64,000 nt of DNA, from the NCBI GenBank assembly GCA_028641055.1, contig CM054058.1, forward strand, positions 241,848,187 to 241,912,186. The letters are read 5' to 3'. Shown here one piece after another: positions 11,515-23,500 of the stretch. This DNA comes from Alopecurus myosuroides (Eukaryota; Streptophyta; Magnoliopsida; Poales; Poaceae). The number at the start of each line of letters is the position of its first letter. Positions within the stretch are counted from its first letter, which is position 1. Both the position numbers and the translations under genes were made by a program. Under the pieces are notes generated by a model. It did not search any database. It was not told where the DNA came from and worked only from the letters and a program-made list of their open reading frames with translations.

Positions 11515-12807
11515 TCGGGAAAATGGACGGTGGATAGTGCTGCATCCCAACATATGACCGGAAGCAAAGACGCAATGAGTGATCTTAATCCTCCTTAACC
11601 ATATCTCAATTGCGTCACTATTGGTGATAACTCCGAGCTAAAGATATTGGGACGAGGTAAGGTGGCTATCTAAAATGATTTATCAATTGAGAATGTTCTT
11701 CTTGTTGAGTCCCTTCGTTACAATATTATGTCGGTCCTTCAACTTTCAAATTGTGGCTTTATCACTTTCTTTAATAAGGAGAAGGTGATTTTCACTTGGT
11801 AAACGACTCTTAAAGTGGCCTTTGTTGGGCATGTCGAGAACGACAAGTATATAGTGTACTTCTCTAAAGGAGACACGTGTGCCGCGACATGTCTAATATA
11901 TAAAGTTGATGTGGGTTGGCTTTGGCATCGGCGACTATCCCACACCAATATGAGGATGTTGCATGACCTTCAAAGTTCCAATCATGTTCTAGGACTAACG
12001 AATGCTAAGTTTTCCAAAGATCGTGTGTGTAGATCTTGCGTGCTTGGAAAGAAACATGGAGAACCCCGCCCTAGCAATACCACCATCACCACCTCAATAA
12101 TTCTCGAGCTTATTCACTTGGACCTTTTTGGTCCACTATCCTATGATAGTTTCGGAGGAAAGAAGTATTGCTTGGTGATTATGGATGATTATTCAAGATA
12201 TTGTTGGGTGTATTTCTTCAAGAGGAAAAGTGAGACTCAAAAGAGAGTCATTGAGTTTATCACTTTGGTGGAGCGCCAACACAATGAAAGCATTATGGCC
12301 ATCCGGAGTGATAATGGTTCCGAGTTCAAGAACTATACCGTGGAGGGATTTCTTAGTGAAGAAGGGATTGATCATCAATATTCCACTCCCTATACCCCTA
12401 AATAAAATGGTGTAGCGGAGAGAAAGAACCACACGCTAATGGATGTGTCAAGGACAACGATTGTGGAGTTTTCTTCTCCATATAATTTTTGTGCCGAAGC
12501 CGTCTCCACCACTTGTCATGCTAGCAACCGGTTGTATCTCCGAAAGAACTTCAACAAGACCCCCCATGAGATTCTCACATTCACGAAGCCGGATGTATAT
12601 TTCTTCAAGGTCTTTGGTTGCAAATGCTTTATTCATAAGAAAGGTAAACGCTTGTCAAAATTCGAGACCATATCTTATGAGGGTATCTTTGTTGGATATG
12701 CCACAAATGCTCACGCCTATAGTGTCTACAACAAGTCCACCGGACAAGTTGAAGAATCTATAGACGTGGTGTTTGATGAGGATAATGGATCCCAAGGGGA
12801 CGCATAG
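11515..12807 (+). pseudogene. pol: Sirevirus protease and integrase
   Basis: The protease active site near 11530 reads TVDSAASQHMTG, where copia proteases normally have D-S-G, so the key glycine is lost. Integrase follows: the zinc-binding domain WHRRLSHTNMRML...CRSCVLGK (about 11925-12050), then the catalytic core with HLDLFGPL, MDDYSRY and IRSDNGSEF. A TAA stop at about 12403 sits just before NGVAERKN, which carries the catalytic glutamate. The core continues to 12807 with FGCKCFIHKKGKRLSKF. Stops and the changed protease site show decay. Confidence 0.85.
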
Positions 12808-12854
12808 ATCATGGTGTTGTAGGAGATGCAATTCCTCCCATCGTCATAAGAAGA

Positions 12855-14717
12855 ATGGTGATTGGTGAAATAATCTCTGTTGAGGGTTGCCATATGACGG
12901 AGGGAGAAGGACTATGCTCTACTCAAGTGGAGCCATTTACTACACCCATTGATACACAAGCTATCCAAGAATATGCACCAAGCCCTCAAGCTAATGAACA
13001 AGGCCAAGCTCAAGATCCTCCCATTGTTGAGAGAGCTCAACAAAGTGGTGATCCTTCATCCATTGGTGACCAAGGCCAAGTTCAAGATGGACATGACTCC
13101 AATGAAGAAGGTGATGTTCAAAATATATCCAAGGAAACTTGGGAGGATATGCTAGCTCGTAGAGAAAAGAGAGGGCTAAGAAATCTTGAGCGTGCGGGTC
13201 ACATGGAGGATAATATTCTTGGTCAAGTTCAAGGAAGGGTTGTGACTAGAAGGCAATTGGCAGATTTTAGCAAATCTCATGCTTTTGTGTCTTTCATTGA
13301 TCCCAAGAAAGTATATTAAGCTCTCGAAGCAAGATTGGCTTGAAGCCATGCATGATGAACTCAACAACTTCGAGCACCACAAAGTATGGAAGTTAGTGCC
13401 AAGACCCAATAATTGCAAGAATGTTGTTAGCACCAAGTGGGTGTTCAAGAACAAGCAAGAAAAAGATGGCATCGTCATTTGCAAGAATGCAATATTTGTG
13501 CCTCATGGTTTCTATCAAGTCGAAGGTGTTGATTTTGGTGAAACCTTTGCCCACCTAGCTCGTTTTCAATCCATTTTTATCTTGCTTGCATATGCATCTC
13601 ATCATAATTTCAGGTTACAACAAATGGATGTGAAAAGTGCATTCCTAAATGGCCCCATTAATGAGTTAGTATATTTTAAGCTACCTCCAGGTTTCGAAGA
13701 TCCCAACCACCCCGATCACGTCTAGAAACTTGATAAGGCGCTCTATGGACATAAACAAGCTCCACGTGCGTGGTACGAGCACCTTAAAAAGTTTCTAGTG
13801 GATCGCAGGTTTAATGTTGGTTTATTCAATCCCACCATCTTCACAAAGATGGTTGGAGGTGACTTGTTCATATGCCAACTCTATGTGGATGACATCATTT
13901 TTGGGTCTACTAACACCAAGTTCAATGAAGAGTTTTGTAAGCTTATGACCGATAGGTTTGAGATGTCCATGATGGGAGAATTGTAGTACATCCTTGGTTT
14001 TGAGATCAATCAATATCCCGAAGGACACTGCATCAAGCAAGCTAAATATACCCAATACATGCTCAAGCGGTTCAATATGCATGATGCCAAGCCTATGAAT
14101 ACTCCATGATTGGCTCTTTGATTTACCTTTGCGCATCTAGACCGTATATCATGTACAGCATCGGTAAATGTGTAAGGTTTCAAGCCTCTTCGAGGCAAAG
14201 TCATTTTGAAGCAGTTAAACGAATGTTTCGATATTTAGTTCATACCCCAAACTTTGGTCTTTGGTACCCCAAGGTTTCAAGCTTTCAGATAATTGGTTAT
14301 TCGGATGCGGATTATGCGGGAGAGAAGACAAATAGGAAGTACACATCCGTGGGTTGCCAATTCCTTGATCGCTCCTTGGCGTGTTGGTCTTCAAAGAACA
14401 AAAATTTCATAGCTCTCTCCGTCACCGAGGCCGAGTACATCCCCGTGGAAAGTTGTTGTGCTCAATTGCTTTGGATGAGGCAAACCTTGAGGGCTTATGG
14501 TGTAAATTTTGACAAAGTGCCTCTTCTATGTGACAATGAGAGTGCCATCAAGATAGCCTACAACCCCGTTCTTCACTCCAAGATGAAGTACATCGATATT
14601 CGTCATAATTTTATTCGGGATCATGTTGATAAGGGTGATATCGATCTCTCATATGTGTCAACCAAGGATCAACTTGCGGATATCTTCACAAAGGCCCTTG
14701 ATGAACCAAGATTTTGA
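12855..14717 (+). pseudogene. pol: Sirevirus reverse transcriptase and RNase H
   Basis: A hydrophilic linker (12855-13319) leads into copia reverse transcriptase with LSKQDWLEAMHDELNNFE, QQMDVKSAFLNG, LPPGFEDPNHPDHV, a TAG stop, and an intact LYVDDIIFGST active site near 13880. A second stop interrupts GEL-YILGFEI. A small deletion near 14105 joins the end of the polymerase to the RNase H lead (GSLIYLCASRPYIMYS). RNase H runs to 14717 with YSDADYAG, SVTEAEYI, LLCDNESAI and the terminal KDQLADIFTKALDEPRF, which is typical of copia elements. Overall the gene is not translatable. Confidence 0.85.
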
Positions 14718-15630
14718 GTTTTGAGGAATGAACTAAATTTCATTGATTCATATAACTTCACTTGATACCTTGAATAAGTACCTTCATTATTCGTGTTATT
14801 AGGTTTGGATGTAGCCATGGACATAGGGGTAGTGTCACTCAACTCATGAGTGAACACTCCTCTTATTATACGTAAATTAAGTCTTCATTGCAGATCTAGT
14901 CATTTTGTGACTTAGTGTGCTTCATTGTGAGTAGTACTTTTGGACCCAAGATATATCTTCGCGGTGCCAAGGTACACACTCAAACATGGTGGCTACAACC
15001 ACCGACCTCCTCTTTGAGGAGTTGGGTCTATTTAGTTCTTTCATTTTCCTATATTTACCTTCCTCACAGAATTGCACAAGTTTGGGTTTTCCTTTGTTGC
15101 ATCTTGCGAACTTGCGTCTATTGTCGTATCTCGTATGACAACTACATTTTTCTATCCCAAGCCTACTCTCCTAAAAAGCCCACTTCTATCTTAACTCCTG
15201 TTTTATGCTCGCATAAACTAGGTCCGGCGGTACCTCCGCTGCCTGGCATTTGCTGGGATGCGGTGGTTCTAGTGTTTTTCTTCGGAGTACCCCAGGCGCC
15301 GGTACTACCGGTGCTCCACCGGTACTACCGCTGGTGCGGATTTTCGCGCAGCGGGACAATACCATGTTGCCCCGCTAGTAGAGGGAGTGGTACTACCGCC
15401 AGATCCACAGGTAGTACCGCTCGCTGTGATTTTTGTGAGGATAACTAGGGACGAGCGGGGCAAGGGATCAATTAGATCTCACTTTTCCCCCACTCGACCT
15501 AGGCTCTCCCCCACCAAAACCGCCGCCGCCCCCACACTTTCCGCCGCCAGGACGAGCCCCTCCACCGTCGGGAGGCCCTCTCCTCGCCGTGGGAGTCTCT
15601 GTGCTTCTTGTCCCCTCGCCGATCCGCACC
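14718..15630 (+). other. Sirevirus spacer and 5' leader of the env-like gene
   Basis: There is no conserved coding domain. A cluster of GGTACTACCG-type near-palindromes lies at about 15220-15420. A C-rich leader (about 15480-15630) ends in ACCATGG at 15628-15634 and looks like the 5' untranslated leader of the env-like gene. Confidence 0.5.
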
Positions 15631-18275
15631 ATGGACCTCGGTATGTTGCTCCCTCTGTCGGGGGGTTACCCCCGAGTAGGGTAAAGACAGGTGGTAAAGG
15701 CAGCTTACAGAAGAGAGGTTTGGTCGAGTAGCCGACTACCTGGTACTCGCTACCCGGTCGACTGCTACTCGGTCTCACCTCAAGATGACCAGAAGGAGAT
15801 ATCAATCAAGTTCTACCCTGTCGAGTAGAAGGTTTGGCCCGAGTACAATTGGCGGGAACCATTGGCGGGAACCTACTCGGGCCAGAAAGTCAAAGGAGCC
15901 GTTCTGACACAGGATCCCGCATATCCTGGGTCCGTACTTGGCAGCATTCGAACTACTGTTCATATGGGACCGGTCTCCCTGACAGTGACAGCATGGAAGC
16001 AGGCGGTGGCAGGATAAGGGGGGCCTACTCTGTGCCTAGGTACAGTGATACCAGTCTGTCCCCTAGTTTTGCCCAACGACTTTACGGAAGCAGCCAAGAT
16101 TAGGAACCAAAGCTGTCAGCGGGTACCCGGAAGAAGGACGATGTGCACACTATGTCGACACTTGTCTAGATTTGGACGTATCCGGCTGGGCACCATGTAT
16201 ATAAGGTGCCCCGCCGCCTCCTGCGCGAGGCATGCTCTGGGATCTTGCTCCATGCTCATAGTGAACCCTAGAAACCCTAAGTTCTTGACCTAGCTCTACT
16301 CGGAGAAGAGAGAGAGGCTACTCGGAAGAGATACCATTTGTACTGTGGCTACTCGGAGAGACATCGTAATACATAGAGAAAGGCAGGAGTAGGGGTTTTA
16401 CCTCCTCACGAGGGCCCTGAACCTGGGTACATCGTGTTGTTTGTGTTGTGTGGATCTTACCTCACGCGGCTATTCGTCGCGTGATCCCTCCCCGGACACC
16501 TCCAGCGTCCATCGTCCCCACATCTTTAGCCATCCCATGGCATCTGCCGTGACACCACCACGACACCCTCTCTCTCCCATCTAGTTGGTAGATGGTGATA
16601 TGACCTAGGAGCTCCAGGTGCGTTGTTGTTCTTGCATTGAGGGTAGAGATACATCTTGTACAATCCCTAAGAATTTTGAATACGAATAGTAGGAACAATC
16701 TTCGTCGATTTGTAGGTTGGTCCCATGTTCATGTGCCCCTATTAGTCGATGATCCTTCTTACTACTCTCTTTATTGACTCCTTTGATTTGTGCGCATACA
16801 ACTTTTACATCACCTCTTCTTTATGATTTTCTCCCTATTTCCATTCACAACAGCTAGTGGCTCACGGGGAGGTCGTACCAACAAGTGTGTGGGTCGGAAG
16901 GCATCGAGAGTTGATGAGATTGAAGAGACACTTGATCCATCCTAGCCCAAGAGCAAGCCTAGTTTTCCTGCTTCTGAGAAGACCCTTACCGGAAAGGAGA
17001 AGACTGCATCTCAAGTATCTGATTCGGTGTTCCTTGCCACTCGTCGTGAAAATCCATATGTCATTGAGCGAGGTCGCTTGGTGCCTCAGTTAGAGGGAAG
17101 GATACCCGTATACACACCATCTTTCAAGCTCAAATCTACAAGGAGATTCTCATGAGGAAAGCTCGAGACAATGTGGCCACTCAACACGCCATTTTTCTTG
17201 ATCATATGGAGAGGAAGCCAGATTATTTTGGAGAGGCTCTTCTATTTGTGATGCCTTTGCACTTTGTCTTATCATGAAGTTGCAGCAGAATTATGACGAA
17301 GGGCTTGAGTGTGACTTCCTAGCTACCATCCACCTTGGAAATGAGACCGTGCGTCAAATCATTTGGATGACCAAGGGTGAGCAGTTCTCTCTAAAGTGGG
17401 CAGAAGTAGGTGATCTTCTTGGTCGCTATCCGGATCATGGTCCATTTGGTGATAGTCCGGAGTATGATCATGAGTGGTTCCGAGTTAACTCCGCCAACAA
17501 CACCATCAACAAGGATCAACTTGCACCACTTTACTCATGGAAGAAGTATGTAGTAGGGTTCTCAAAGGGGCTCTACCACACATATGACATCATGCTACGC
17601 ATCTATCGCGAAACCATCAATCCCAAGGTTGGCAATGTTGATGAGATCCAAGGCTACCTCAAGAATCTCATGCTCCTTACCCATGAGAAGCGGCTCCAAG
17701 GTTTAAATCAGAAACTTGATGTGATGGACTTCATATGGAATGAGTTGTGGTATGCCATTATGTTCAAGAAAAATGCTTGCTATGGGCCACTTATCATGAA
17801 GATCATCTTGCATGCTTGGGATGACAAGCACTCAAAGGATCCCCTTGATGACTGTTCGTGGGTCTCTCACAAGGTGTAGCGGCTACTTATCAAGGATCAC
17901 ACCGAGCCAGTAGAGCATTCTGGTCCTGCTAGCCGCAAGGGCAAGGCCAAGCCACAGGTTGTGGTGGATGAAGAAGTTGACATCGGGCCCTCTCGTCCTC
18001 CTCCTCCTTCTGAGGGCGCTTTCAAGTGGATGGCTCATTATCTCAAGAAAGTGTTCCGTATGAACAAGAAGATCGAGCAACATGAGTGGGAAGTGCATTA
18101 TGACAAGGAGCTCAAGCACCACAGGGCTGCTCAGGCCGCTAGGCAGCTTCGTCGTGATGACGGTGAGACGGCTGAGTCTCCTATTCAGGACAACGTCGCC
18201 ACTTGGGGAAGGTGGCAAGTCAGAGACTCGAAGGGACATATTATCACTTGGTGTGATGAGGAAGCCGAAAAATAA
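15631..18275 (+). pseudogene. Sirevirus env-like gene, copy A (spliced, interrupted)
   Basis: A first exon appears to be only ATG GAC CTC G (15631-15640), followed by the donor GTATGT. After an intron the acceptor TTCACAACAG at 16853 opens exon 2 (16854 on), in which a basic SGSRGGRTNKCVGRK segment starts in phase. Exon 2 has an in-frame TAG soon after, a frameshift near 17100, a long stretch at 17274-17876 and another TAG at 17877 before the end at 18275. The product (NYDEGLECDFLATIHLGN...) resembles the extra ORF downstream of pol in Sireviruses. Its role is unknown, and the term env-like refers to position. The Tat1 LTR lies in the intron. Copy A is the rearranged duplicate. Confidence 0.55.
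15656..16498 (+). repeat. Tat1 left LTR
   Basis: Starts TGTCGGGGGGTTACC and ends CCCTCCCCGGACA, which form imperfect inverted ends. A TATA-like TATATAAG is at 16198-16205. Many TACTCGG/CCGAGTA motifs occur in it and throughout the element. Confidence 0.9.
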
Positions 18276-18698
18276 GTCACTCTCTCTCATTGCCGTCCCC
18301 ATCCTCCAAGCTAGGACGATCTCCCCGATTGAGTCTTGGGATGTTAGCATCGACCTCTCTCCTTTTTGGTATCTTGATGCCAAAGGGGGAGGGATATCTA
18401 TTTAGGATGTGTTTGGGTATTTGCATTGGTTTTTCACAAGCTTTCTTATTCTGTGTTGTCTCTTCTAATCTTGTGAAATGGTTGTGTTGCTATTTGTGAA
18501 CCTTGTTGTGCATGGTGTAAGACATGTGAACCTCGTTTTAATTACCTTCTGTACTCCTTCGGTTCATTATTGTGTTTGTGAGCAAGATATCTATTTATTT
18601 ATATCCTATATATCTTGTTTGGTACATTCATCATGAAGGGAGCATAAGTCTAGGGGGATCTCCGTCCATGTTGTTTAGACCTTGTGTTGCAAATTTTT

Positions 18699-18769
18699 GT
18701 GTTGTCATCAATTACCAAAAAGGGGGAGATTAAACGATCATCTTCCGTTTTGATAATTGATGACATCAC
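18699..18769 (+). other. Sirevirus polypurine tract inside a 22-nt stem-loop (copy A)
   Basis: The tract AAAAAGGGGGAGATT (about 18717-18731) lies between arms 18699-18720 and 18748-18769. The arms pair at about 20 of 22 positions. Copy B is at 33763-33833, with arms 33763-33784 and 33812-33833 and one more mismatch. The tract marks the start of the 3' LTR. Confidence 0.7.
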
Positions 18770-18927
18770 AATTAGAGGACTAATGCCTTATAAAGTTTAT
18801 GAAGGATCTGTTTCCAACACTCGTACGATGCTCCCGCATTCCATATAATCATCTTTAAGGGGATCGTGGCGATGTTCCATCAACGGAGAGCTTGAAAGAT
18901 GAATGCAGGGCAGCTCTGTCCCAGGCA

Positions 18928-19852
18928 TGAAGCACAGGCCATCACTTGGTTTGCGCAGGGTTGCCGACATGGCAGCATGCTTTGGCAGAGATTGCAGAGA
19001 GAGATGCCGAACGCCCTGGCCGAGACCATCAAGATTGCGGATCAGTACGCACTCGGTGATCCTACTCAGCCACTGATGGACTCCTCTGAGCCGAGAAGAA
19101 ACTTCAACAGCAGCAAGCGCAACGAGTTCCGCAACAAGCGCCGAGTAGATACTCGGTATGATCCCGAAGAGGTGAATGCAGTGAATGTTGGAGGCGGTGG
19201 TGGCCAAAGGCAGAAACCTGCTGGAGCCTACGGGCAGAACCAGAACCAGGGCCAGGGCAACAAGAAACCGTTCCGTACTGCGCAGTCGGGTAGCGGGAAC
19301 TCCGAGCAGCCGAAGAAGTTTGTCTTCGATGACATGAAGGATGGCCCATGCAGCTTTCACACTCATCATCCCTCGAGGCCCGCTAACCACACTACCCGGC
19401 AGTGCGAGTGGTGGGATGTGATCAAGAGTGATGGCTTGCCTCCTCCTCCTCCCCTGCCGGCCGCCAATGCTACTGTTCAGCCTACTCGCGCGCCCGCAGC
19501 TCGGCCGCCAGTGTACCCGAGAAGAGAGAATGTCAACCAGGTGGCTTTAGGAGCCAACCAGAACTTCAACAATGAGAGATACCGCAACAAAAACAACAAC
19601 TACAACCGCAACAACAACAACAGAGGCAACAACAACTATCAGGGCAACAACAATGGCAACAACGGGGGCAATGGCTCCAACCAGTACCAAGAGCACCATG
19701 AGAGCTATATGATCTTCACTTCTGAGGCAGTCGACAAGCAATCACAGCACAGGCGGGCCATGGAGGTCAATGCAGTGATTCCGGCTGTTCCTCACTACAT
19801 GTATTGGTGTGACCAGGAGATCAGGTGGACCGAGCAGATCACCCCAAGGTGA
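18928..19852 (+). pseudogene. gag: Tat1 gag, 5'-truncated
   Basis: Capsid-type protein. The frame enters at the rearrangement junction and continues with AITWFAQGCRHGSMLWQRL and IADQYALGDP, which in Tat Gag lie in the C-terminal half of the capsid domain. A basic segment follows, then CSFHTHH...TTRQCEWW, a Cys/His pattern that may bind nucleic acid. After a proline run comes an asparagine-rich tract (about 19568-19690, AAC repeats). The start codon and N-terminal capsid are missing. The frame stops at 19852 and overlaps the protease frame by 28 bases in another phase, so one base has apparently been lost near 19825, or a frameshift is used. Confidence 0.85.
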
Positions 19853-20520
19853 TGCCCAATCCGGGTACCTATGCCTTGGTGCTGGATCCTACCTTCCTGG
19901 GCCCCGAGAAGAATGTGAGGTTCAGCAAGGTGCTAATCGACAACGGCAGCAGCATCAACATTGTGTACAAGGACACACTCGAGAAGCTTGGCCTGGCCGA
20001 GAACATGATGCTGCCCAGCAAGACCACCTTCCATGGCATTGTGCCCGGGATCTCGTGCAACCCGATTGGCCGAGTGTGGATTGATGTGCTATTCGGTACT
20101 CGGGAGAACTGCCGCACAGAGCGCCTGCAGTTTGAAGTGGTGGATCATCAGAGCCCCTATCATGCTCTACTCGGCAGGCCTGCTCTGAGCAAGTTCATGG
20201 CCTCTACACACGTGGCTTATCTGAAGATGAAGATCCCCGGTCCCAATGGCATCATCACCATCTCGGGAGATTACAAGAAGTCCATGGAGTGTGCCTCTGC
20301 TAGCTCCCAGCTGGCGGAATCAATGGTGATTGCTGCCGAGAAGAAGAAGATGTACGAGGTGGTGGCCATGGCTCAGTCCGCACAAGCTGGCGCACAAGGT
20401 GTGCCGAGTACCCAGCATGGTACTGCTTTCCAAGCTGCCAAGGAGACCAAGACAGTCCAGGTTGACCCCGAGTTCCCGGAGCGCGTGGCCATCATTGGTG
20501 CCGGGTTGGCGGAGAAATAG
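19825..20520 (+). CDS. Tat1 aspartic protease domain
   Basis: Retropepsin-like domain that would process the polyprotein. After ADHPKVMPNPGTYALVLDP, the active-site region is LIDNGSSINIVY (near 19935), a D-N-G form of the Tat motif. FHGIVPGISCNPIG and FEVVDHQSPYHALLGRPAL follow. The domain ends at a TAG at 20518, and the same frame then continues as reverse transcriptase. That stop could be a mutation or read through. There is no ATG of its own, because it is the middle of a polyprotein. Its neighbours are gag (different frame, upstream) and pol. Confidence 0.8.
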   Translation: MDRADHPKVMPNPGTYALVLDPTFLGPEKNVRFSKVLIDNGSSINIVYKDTLEKLGLAENMMLPSKTTFHGIVPGISCNPIGRVWIDVLFGTRENCRTERLQFEVVDHQSPYHALLGRPALSKFMASTHVAYLKMKIPGPNGIITISGDYKKSMECASASSQLAESMVIAAEKKKMYEVVAMAQSAQAGAQGVPSTQHGTAFQAAKETKTVQVDPEFPERVAIIGAGLAEK

Positions 20521-23500
20521 GAAAGCGCGCTCATCCACTTCCTCCGTGAGAATCGGGATGTGTTCGCCTGGACCAATGAAGATCTACCAGGAGTCCCGAG
20601 GGAGTTGGTTGAGCACTCTTTGCATGTGCGTCCTGACGCCAAGCCCGTAAAGCAGGCTTTGCGCCGTTTCGGAGATGAGAGAAGGAAGGCCATCGGTGAT
20701 CAGATCACCAAGCTGCTGATAAGTAACTTCATCATGGAAGTGCTGCATCCGGATTGGTTAGCCAACCCGGTCATGGTCGAGAAGAAAAAGGAAGATCCCA
20801 AGGCTGCCACTGCATGGCGCATGTGCGTCGACTACACCGACTTGAACAAGGCATGCCCCAAGGATCCTTTCCCGCTACCTCGCATCGATCAGGTGATCGA
20901 TTCCACTGCCGGCTGTGAACTGTTGTCTTTCATAGATGCCTACTCTGGTTTCCACCAGATTGCACTCAACCCTGCTGATCAAATAAAGACTGCTTTCATT
21001 ACCCCGTACGGGGCTTATTGCTATCGTGTCATGTGTTTTGGCCTGAGGAACGCGGGTGCAACCTATCAGAGATGCATGCAGAAATGCTTGCATGACCAGC
21101 TCGGCAAGAATGTGCAGGTGTACGTAGATGACATTGTCATCAAAACGAATAAAACACATACTCTGCTTGCCGACCTGGAGGAAACCTTTGCTAACCTACG
21201 CAGGTACAAAATGAAACTGAATCCGAGTAAGTGCACCTTTGGTGTACCAGCTGGAAAGCTACTCGGTTTTCTGGTTTCTAGTCGGGGCATTGAAGCCAAT
21301 CCTTCTAAGATAAAAGCTATTGAGAGCATGTCTTTGCCGAGATCATTGAAGGATGTGCAGAAGTTCACGGGTTGTCTGGCATCTCTGAGCCGTTTTCTGG
21401 GCCGAATGGGCGAGAAGGCTCTGCCTCTGTACCAGCTGATGAAGAAAAGCGACAAGTTTGTCTGGACTCCGCAAGCGGACGTGGCATTCAATGAGCTAAA
21501 AGCAATGCTGGCTAGCGCTCCCGTCTTGGCTAGTCCGCTACCCAAGGAGCCTATGCTGCTGTACATTGCTGCGACTAACCGAGTAGTCAGCGTGGTGATA
21601 GTGGTGGAGCGAGAAGAAGAAGGCAAGAGTGTGCAGCGCCCAGTCTATTATCTCAGTGAAGTGCTGTCCAGTTCGAAGCAAAACTATCCGCACTACCAGA
21701 AGATGACATATGGTGTGTACCTGGGCGCCAGGAAGCTGAAACATTACTTCCAGGAGCACCCCATCACGGTTGTCAGTTCTGCTCCCATCTCGGATATCAT
21801 GGGAAACAAGGAGGCGAGTGGCAGAGTAGCCAAGTGGGCGATTGAGCTAGCCGCGTACGCTCCCGCGTACGCGAGAAGAGAAGCAATCAAGTCTCAGGTC
21901 CTGGCGGAATTTCTTGTGGAATGGGCCGAGATGCAGTATGAACCTCCTGCTCCAGTTTCCAACTATTGGAAAATGCACTTTGATGGCTCAAAGGTGAAAG
22001 AAGGCCTTGGTGCTGGCGTCGTGCTCACGTCACCCAAGCGGGATCATCTCAAGTATGTGTTGCAGATTCATTTCAAGGCATCCAACAATGTAGCCGAGTA
22101 CGAGGCAGTGGTGCATGGTTTGCGAGTAGCAAAGGAGGTTGGTGTGCAGCGCATTATATGCTATGGCGATTCAGATCTGGTGGTGCAGCAAGTCTCAGGT
22201 ACCTGGGATGCTTTGGATGCCAACATGGCATCGTATCGCTTCCTGGTGCAGTCTATGACTGGATTCTTCGAAGGCTGTGAATTCCAGCACATTCACCGAG
22301 CAGAGAACGAAGCGGCCGACGAGCTATCCAAGTTGGGATCTTCTCGGCAGTCCATCCCGGCAGGGATTGCCTTGGAGCATTTGAGGAAGCCATCCATCAA
22401 GCCTTCCCCCAACTCGGAATCCATCTTTGTTCCTTCTCTGCCAAGTGAAGAATCTGACCCAATGGAGATTGACTGGGAGAGTGCTGCAGGGAACCCGGGG
22501 ACTGCCGTCCTCTACTCGGGGACTGCCGTTCCCTACTCGGGGACTGCCATTCCCTACTCGGGGACTGCCACTCCCTACTCGGGGACTGCCACTCCTTACT
22601 CGGGGACTGCCACTCCTTACTCGGGGACTGCCACTCCGTACTCGGGGACTGCCGCCCTCAACCCAGAAGCTGTTGCATTCATTGAAGAAGTTCTCGCCAA
22701 TCGGTCTGGGCTGCAAAGAAGCGCTCCTACTCCTCCTGTGCAACCACAAGAGCCTGCCCCAATGGAAATGGACGAACCAGTGTTTCCCATGCGAGAGACA
22801 CCGAGTTGGGCAATGCCCATATTCTCCTTTCTAAGGGACGGCACTTTACCTGAGGATGAGGTGACTGCGAGGCAGATTCAGAGAAGGTCCAAGGGCTACA
22901 CCATAGTCCGAGATGTGCTGCACAAGAGAAGTGCCACTGGTGTGCTGCAACGCTGTGTGAGCCCAGAGGAAGGAGAAGAAATCCTGGTGGAGATACATCA
23001 AGGGGAATGTGGGCATCACGCTTCATCTCGGGCTTTGGTCAAGAAAGCTTTTCGGCATGGTTTCTACTGGCTCACAGCACTACAGCAAGCTGAAGATATT
23101 GTGAGGAAGTGCACCGGCTGCCAGATGTTCGCAAGTAAGATTCACATGCCAGCTTCCGAGTTGAAAACAATTCCTATCACATGGCCATTTGCTGTTTGGT
23201 GCTTGGATATGGTTGGTCCTTTCAAGCCGGCTAAAGGCAATATGACACATATCTTGGTCATGGTGGACAAGTTCACCAAGTGGATCGAGGTGAAACCTAT
23301 TCGGAAGTGCGATGGGGTCACAGCTGTGAAGTTTGTGAAGGATGTGATCATGAGATATGGCTACCCGCACAGTATCATCACCGACAACGGCACCAACTTT
23401 GCAGAGGGGGCAATGGTGCGATTCTGCAGAGATAAGCATATCCGACTAGACGTTGCGTCAGTCGCGCACCCTGCCTCCAATGGGCAAGTTGAGAGAGCAA

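Larger units (their letters stand above)
15656..18927 (+). repeat. Direct repeat, left copy (Tat1 LTR plus Sirevirus 3' region)
   Basis: This 3272-bp block matches 30720-33991 at a constant offset of 15064 with no indel that I see and about nine substitutions (roughly 0.3%). It consists of the Tat1 LTR (to 16498) followed by Sirevirus sequence that only makes sense as the right flank of Tat1. At 18927/18928 it switches abruptly to the interior of Tat1 gag. Confidence 0.9.

Noticed and set aside
15656..16498. Left Tat1 LTR as an unrelated solo LTR
   Set aside because: Its left flank is Sirevirus leader that continues, without Tat1, into the sequence right of the second LTR. It is the true left end of the same insertion site.
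17274..18275. A genuine envelope glycoprotein
   Set aside because: No signal peptide or transmembrane helix is evident in the readable parts. Env-like is used only because of its position downstream of pol in a Sirevirus.
16499..18927. Two independent Sirevirus insertions next to each Tat1 LTR
   Set aside because: Both copies start at the same base after the LTR, share the same stops and frameshift and differ by only about 0.25%, so one event copied the other.
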